DNA from: Actinoallomurus spadix
GTDB lineage: Bacteria > Actinomycetota > Actinomycetes > Streptosporangiales > Streptosporangiaceae
Direction: 5' to 3'
NCBI RefSeq assembly: GCF_024055725.1
Contig: NZ_JAMXMX010000014.1
Coordinates: 1 to 64,000, forward strand
DNA length: 64,000 nt
Each line of letters begins with the position of its first letter. The first letter of the stretch is position 1. Shown in pieces: positions 60,907 through 64,000 of this stretch. Under the pieces are notes generated by a model. The model was not told where the DNA came from. It made no database searches and was given only the letters and a program-made list of their open reading frames with translations. A program made the position numbers and the translations under genes.

Positions 60907-62082
60907 CTATGATGGGCTCCGGAGGCCGCCAAGCCCCTGCCCCGGCATCCGCTTGACGGCGATCACGGCGACGTCGTCGTCCAGCCGGTCCGCCGCGTAG
61001 GCGCACAGGTCCTCGTGCAGGCGCTCGACGAGCCGGCCCGGATCGTCCTCCTCCCACGCGAGCAGCCGTTCCCGGAGGGGATAGAACCTGCGGTCGGCGT
61101 CGCGGGTCTCGATCACTCCATCGGTGTACAGGAGCAGCAGGTCACCGGGCCGGAACGGGAACGAGTCGGCGTGGGCGTCCGGCGCGGCCAGGTTCCCCAG
61201 GCCGAGCGGCGGCGCGGGCCGCGTCGCCCGGAGTTCCCTGACCCGGCCGCCGGTCAGCAGCAGAGGTGAGGGATGCCCGCGGTTCACGATGTGCACGCGC
61301 GGCTCTTCGTCGGGGATGTCCACGACGGCGGCGGTGACGAAGTTCTCTCCCGCCCCCGCCTCCCCCTCCTCGCTGGTGGCGAGCTCGACGGTGGCGGCGC
61401 CGTCGAGGAAGGCGAGCAGATCGCGGAGCGCCGCCCGCTGGTGGGCCGCCGCGCAGAACGCCCCGATGACCAGGGCGGCGGTGTCGACGGCGGCCAGGCC
61501 CTTGCCGCGGACGTCTCCGATGATCAATCGCGTGCCCCGCGCGATGCGCGCCGCACCGTACAGATCACCACCGATCCTGGCCTCCTCCTGGGCGGTCAGG
61601 TACAGCGAGGCGATCCGCAACGGACCGACCCGCTCCGGCAGAGGACGCATCAGCACCTGCTGCGCCGTCTCGGCCACCGAGCGCACGAGCGCGAGCTGGC
61701 GCTGATGCCGCCGGCGTACGGCGGAGAAGAACACGATCACGACCGACATGAGGACCAGCGAGGACAGGTGCGACTCGTACTCCACAAGCCCTCGCCAGCG
61801 GTCGGCCGCGGCGATGACCACCTCGGCGCCGATCGCCGCCACTCCGATCAGCGCGACCTCCACCGGCCCGGCGAAGGAGGCGGTGAGCGCCGGCGCCGCG
61901 ATCAGCAGCGGCCCCAGGTGGACCCGGGGCCCGGTGGCGAAGTCGGCCACCATGATCACCGCGATCAGCGCCAGCGGCAGCAGCACCAGCGCCCGGCCCC
62001 GCCACCATGCCCACGGCCGGGCCGCACGGACGTCCTGGAACCGTCGCACGATCCCTGCGTACCCGCTGGTGGACGCCGACAC
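60907..62082 (-). CDS. Membrane-anchored PP2C (SpoIIE-type) phosphatase, second of tandem pair
   Basis: 391 residues: an N-terminal block of several short hydrophobic helices (about 25-125), then a SpoIIE phosphatase domain (about 145-385). Motifs are RIGGDLYGAARIARGTRLII, GDVRGKGLAAVDTAALVIGA, IVNRGHPSPLLLTGG and LYTDGVIETRDADRRFYPLR, ending DDDVAVIAVKR. It is the close paralog of the 62090-63202 product, and in the catalytic part the DNA is about 94% identical. GTG 62082 begins only 7 bp after the previous stop. A GTG at 62049 matches the paralog's start better. Confidence 0.88.
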   Translation of the reverse strand: MSASTSGYAGIVRRFQDVRAARPWAWWRGRALVLLPLALIAVIMVADFATGPRVHLGPLLIAAPALTASFAGPVEVALIGVAAIGAEVVIAAADRWRGLVEYESHLSSLVLMSVVIVFFSAVRRRHQRQLALVRSVAETAQQVLMRPLPERVGPLRIASLYLTAQEEARIGGDLYGAARIARGTRLIIGDVRGKGLAAVDTAALVIGAFCAAAHQRAALRDLLAFLDGAATVELATSEEGEAGAGENFVTAAVVDIPDEEPRVHIVNRGHPSPLLLTGGRVRELRATRPAPPLGLGNLAAPDAHADSFPFRPGDLLLLYTDGVIETRDADRRFYPLRERLLAWEEDDPGRLVERLHEDLCAYAADRLDDDVAVIAVKRMPGQGLGGLRSPS

Positions 62083-62089
62083 CGGGCAT

Positions 62090-63202
62090 CTAGGGTGCCC
62101 GCTTGATCGCGATGACCGCGACGTCGTCGTTCAGAAGCTCGTCGGTGTACGCGCACAGGTCCGCGTGCAGGCGCTCGACGAGCCGGCCGGGGTCGTCCTC
62201 GGCCAGGGTCCGCAGGCGCTCCTGGAGGGGGTAGAACCCGCCGTCGGCGCCGCGGGCCTCGATCACGCCGTCGGTGTAGAGGAACAGGACCTCGCCGGGA
62301 CCGAAGGGGAAGGTGTCGATCCGTGCGTCGTACGGAGCCAGGTCCCCCAGGCCGAGCGGCGGCGCGGGCCGCGTCGCGACCAGCTCCGTGACCTCTCCTC
62401 CCGCCAGGAGCAGCGGCGGCGGATGCCCGCGGTTCACGACGTGCACGCACGCCTTCTCATCGGGGATGTCCAGCAGGGCCGCGGTGACGAACCGCTCGCC
62501 CCACCCCGGACCGCCGCCGTCGGCCGGAACGGGGTCGGCGGCGGCGGCGCCGTCCAGGAAGGCGAGCAGATCGCAGAGCGCCGACCGCTGGTGGGCCGCC
62601 GCCCAGAACGCCCCCACCACAAGGGCGGCGGTGTCGACGGCGGCGAGGCCCTTGCCGCGAACGTCCCCGATGATCAACCGCGTGCCCCGCGCGATGCGCG
62701 CCGCACCGTACAGATCACCACCGATCCTCGCCTCCTGCTCGGCGGTGAGGTACAACGAGGCGATCCGCAACGGACCGACCCGCTCCGGCAGAGGACGCAT
62801 CAGCACCCGCTGCGCCGTCTCGGCCACCGAGCGCACGAGCGTCAGCTCTCGCCGGCGCCGCTTCCGCAGGGTGGAGGCGAACATCATCACGCCCAGGATC
62901 ATGATCAGCGATGAGAGCTGCATCTCGTACTCGGCGACGCCGCGCCAGGTCTCCGAGACGCCGACGATCACGTACGCCGTGACGGCCACCAGCCCGATGA
63001 CGGCGACCTCACCGGGACCCGCGAAGCAGGCCGCCGCCGCCGTCGCCACGCTGAGCAGCGGGCCGAGGTGGACATGCGGCCCATTGACGAGGTCGGCGGC
63101 TCCGATCACCATGACCAGGGCGAACGGGAGGAGCATCAGCGCGCGACCTCGCCACGAGGACCGTGGCCGGTCCGAACGGTCAGTACGCAACCGTCGCACC
63201 AT
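62090..63202 (-). CDS. Membrane-anchored PP2C (SpoIIE-type) phosphatase, first of tandem pair
   Basis: 370 residues with the same layout as the neighbouring copy: hydrophobic helices (about 20-110) and a SpoIIE domain with RIGGDLYGAARIARGTRLII, GDVRGKGLAAVDTAALVVGA, VVNRGHPPPLLLAGG and LYTDGVIEARGADGGFYPLQ. The metal-binding Asp residues are retained, so it should be active. Such membrane forms could read envelope stress and dephosphorylate an antagonist of an anti-sigma factor. No regulator or antagonist gene is adjacent. Confidence 0.9.
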   Translation of the reverse strand: MVRRLRTDRSDRPRSSWRGRALMLLPFALVMVIGAADLVNGPHVHLGPLLSVATAAAACFAGPGEVAVIGLVAVTAYVIVGVSETWRGVAEYEMQLSSLIMILGVMMFASTLRKRRRRELTLVRSVAETAQRVLMRPLPERVGPLRIASLYLTAEQEARIGGDLYGAARIARGTRLIIGDVRGKGLAAVDTAALVVGAFWAAAHQRSALCDLLAFLDGAAAADPVPADGGGPGWGERFVTAALLDIPDEKACVHVVNRGHPPPLLLAGGEVTELVATRPAPPLGLGDLAPYDARIDTFPFGPGEVLFLYTDGVIEARGADGGFYPLQERLRTLAEDDPGRLVERLHADLCAYTDELLNDDVAVIAIKRAP

Positions 63203-63246
63203 CCCTGCGTACCCGCTGGTCGGCGGCGAACCGTCCCGGAGCCGCG

Positions 63247-64000
63247 CTAATCCCGGACGGCCACAGGCGCTCCGGTCCCGGCCCGCCGCTCCGGGGTGCG
63301 AACGTGCTCCGGCAACAGTCCGTAGAGCATGATCCTGGCCATCACCCGGGACAGCAGCCGCCTGCCCCGGGAAGTCTCGAGGACCGCGGGCAGGCGCGGC
63401 TCGGCCTCGTCCAAGACTCGGTCGACGACACGACGCTGGACGACCCGCTGGACGGTCTGCGTGCCGATCGTGGGCACCGCCCGGCGGCGCTGGACGCGGC
63501 GTACCAGGCCGGGGTTGAGCGTGCGGTCGAACCGCGCCGGATCGGCCTGCGCGCGGTACAGCGGATCGGCCAGGAGGTTGGCGGCCGCGACGGCGTCCTG
63601 AACGGCGAGGTTGATGCCGACGCCGCCGATCGGCGACATCGTGTGGGCGGCGTCCCCGATGGCGAGCAGGCCCGGCCGGTCCCAGCGAGAGAGCCGGTCG
63701 AGGCCGACTTCGAGGAAGGCGACCTTGCCCCAGTCGTCGACCTCCCCGACCCGGTCGGCCAGGAACGGCACCAGCGCCGCCAGCCGGTCCCGCAGCATCG
63801 GGAGCCCCTGGGCGCGGACCCGCTCGTACGACCCCTTCGGGATCAGGTAGGCGATCTGCCAGTAGTCCCCGCGGTCGATCGCCGCCGCCATCTGGCCCCG
63901 GCCGAGGTAACCGCCGAGGCCGCTCCCGTCGCCGGGCCGCCGGGAGATCCGCAGCCAGAGGACGTCCATCGGCGCGCCGAGCTCGGTGGGGACCATGCCG
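63247..64000 (-). CDS. FAD-dependent monooxygenase/oxidoreductase, N-terminal part cut by window edge
   Basis: The 249 residues seen (the frame runs off the window at 64000) contain the second FAD motif GLLAIGDAAHTMSPIGGVGINLAVQDAVAAANLLADPL in part (RPGLLAIGDAAHTM, then GVGINLAVQDAVAA) and a C-terminal helical segment ending VAVRD. The Rossmann start lies outside. It is a class A flavin monooxygenase-type protein of the ubiquinone-hydroxylase/aromatic hydroxylase group; substrate unknown. Confidence 0.85.
   Translation of the reverse strand, partial: GMVPTELGAPMDVLWLRISRRPGDGSGLGGYLGRGQMAAAIDRGDYWQIAYLIPKGSYERVRAQGLPMLRDRLAALVPFLADRVGEVDDWGKVAFLEVGLDRLSRWDRPGLLAIGDAAHTMSPIGGVGINLAVQDAVAAANLLADPLYRAQADPARFDRTLNPGLVRRVQRRRAVPTIGTQTVQRVVQRRVVDRVLDEAEPRLPAVLETSRGRRLLSRVMARIMLYGLLPEHVRTPERRAGTGAPVAVRD

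Noticed and set aside
1-64000. tRNA, rRNA or transposase genes
   Set aside because: None was recognised on either strand; the 58-kb repeats have no transposase frame.

Overview
The window is high-GC (roughly 70% or more by eye), with GTG/TTG starts, GGAGG-type ribosome binding sites and strong third-position G/C bias. Its gene families are typical of mycelial actinomycetes: WhiJ-type XRE/DUF5753 regulators with DUF397 partners, SpoIIE/PP2C phosphatases, mycothiol-type DinB proteins, snapalysin and mycosin-like S8 proteins. I infer a Streptosporangiales-type genome (Actinomadura/Thermomonosporaceae or similar), but the genus is a guess. No rRNA, tRNA, transposase gene or CRISPR array was seen.

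Layout. 1-6.1 kb: truncated PAS-GAF-PP2C phosphatase, TDT/TehA membrane protein, chloroperoxidase-like hydrolase, large LuxR regulator. 6.1-9.3 kb: PepSY protein, histidine kinase and OmpR-type regulator, plus a divergent secreted protein. Matching 11-bp-spaced CTTAGCC/CTTATCAG repeats precede both putative targets. 9.5-11.9 kb: DoxX, GNAT, acyltransferase-3. 11.9-16.2 kb: an accessory stretch with a WhiJ-like regulator and decayed DUF397 partner, an anti-sigma-type ATPase with an aberrant tail, and an OLD-like ATPase coupled to a TOPRIM/DUF4276-like protein (candidate defence pair). 16.5-24.4 kb: UspA, disulfide oxidoreductase, GH20 hexosaminidase, DedA, phosphotransferase, secreted protein, orphan HicA-like protein, and a phosphotransferase lacking its catalytic core.

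24.4-29.0 kb: XRE-cupin regulator divergent from an ureohydrolase-gabT-gabD operon that would take guanidinobutyrate (or agmatine products) to succinate. 29-34 kb: two tandem paralogous HTH proteins of unknown function and an arginine/lysine/ornithine decarboxylase. 34-40.5 kb: multidomain PP2C phosphatase, SDR, a split membrane protein next to a subtilisin-like protein that has lost all three catalytic residues, snapalysin, and a single-domain response regulator. 40.5-51 kb: TetR plus a TetX-like monooxygenase sharing operator sequences, ArsC-like protein, CHAP hydrolase, AraC, small enzymes, Kup potassium transporter, and an Old Yellow Enzyme with divergent MerR regulator.

51-58 kb: a TetR regulator divergent from paaZABCDE, the aerobic phenylacetyl-CoA epoxidation and ring-opening module. 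58.05-59.44 kb: a dense non-coding cluster with two short repeat families and ~135-bp inverted arms, followed by a DUF397 fragment in frame with a broken DinB-type gene. 59.4-64 kb: ArsR-CDF metal efflux operon, two recently duplicated membrane PP2C phosphatases and a truncated FAD monooxygenase.

Several genes are visibly decaying (two DUF397s, a phosphotransferase, an SDR, a membrane protein, a DinB protein), mostly by internal deletion or frameshift. The most distinctive items are the catalytically dead mycosin-like protein, the 58-kb repeat cluster, the ATPase/TOPRIM pair and the two-component operator repeats.
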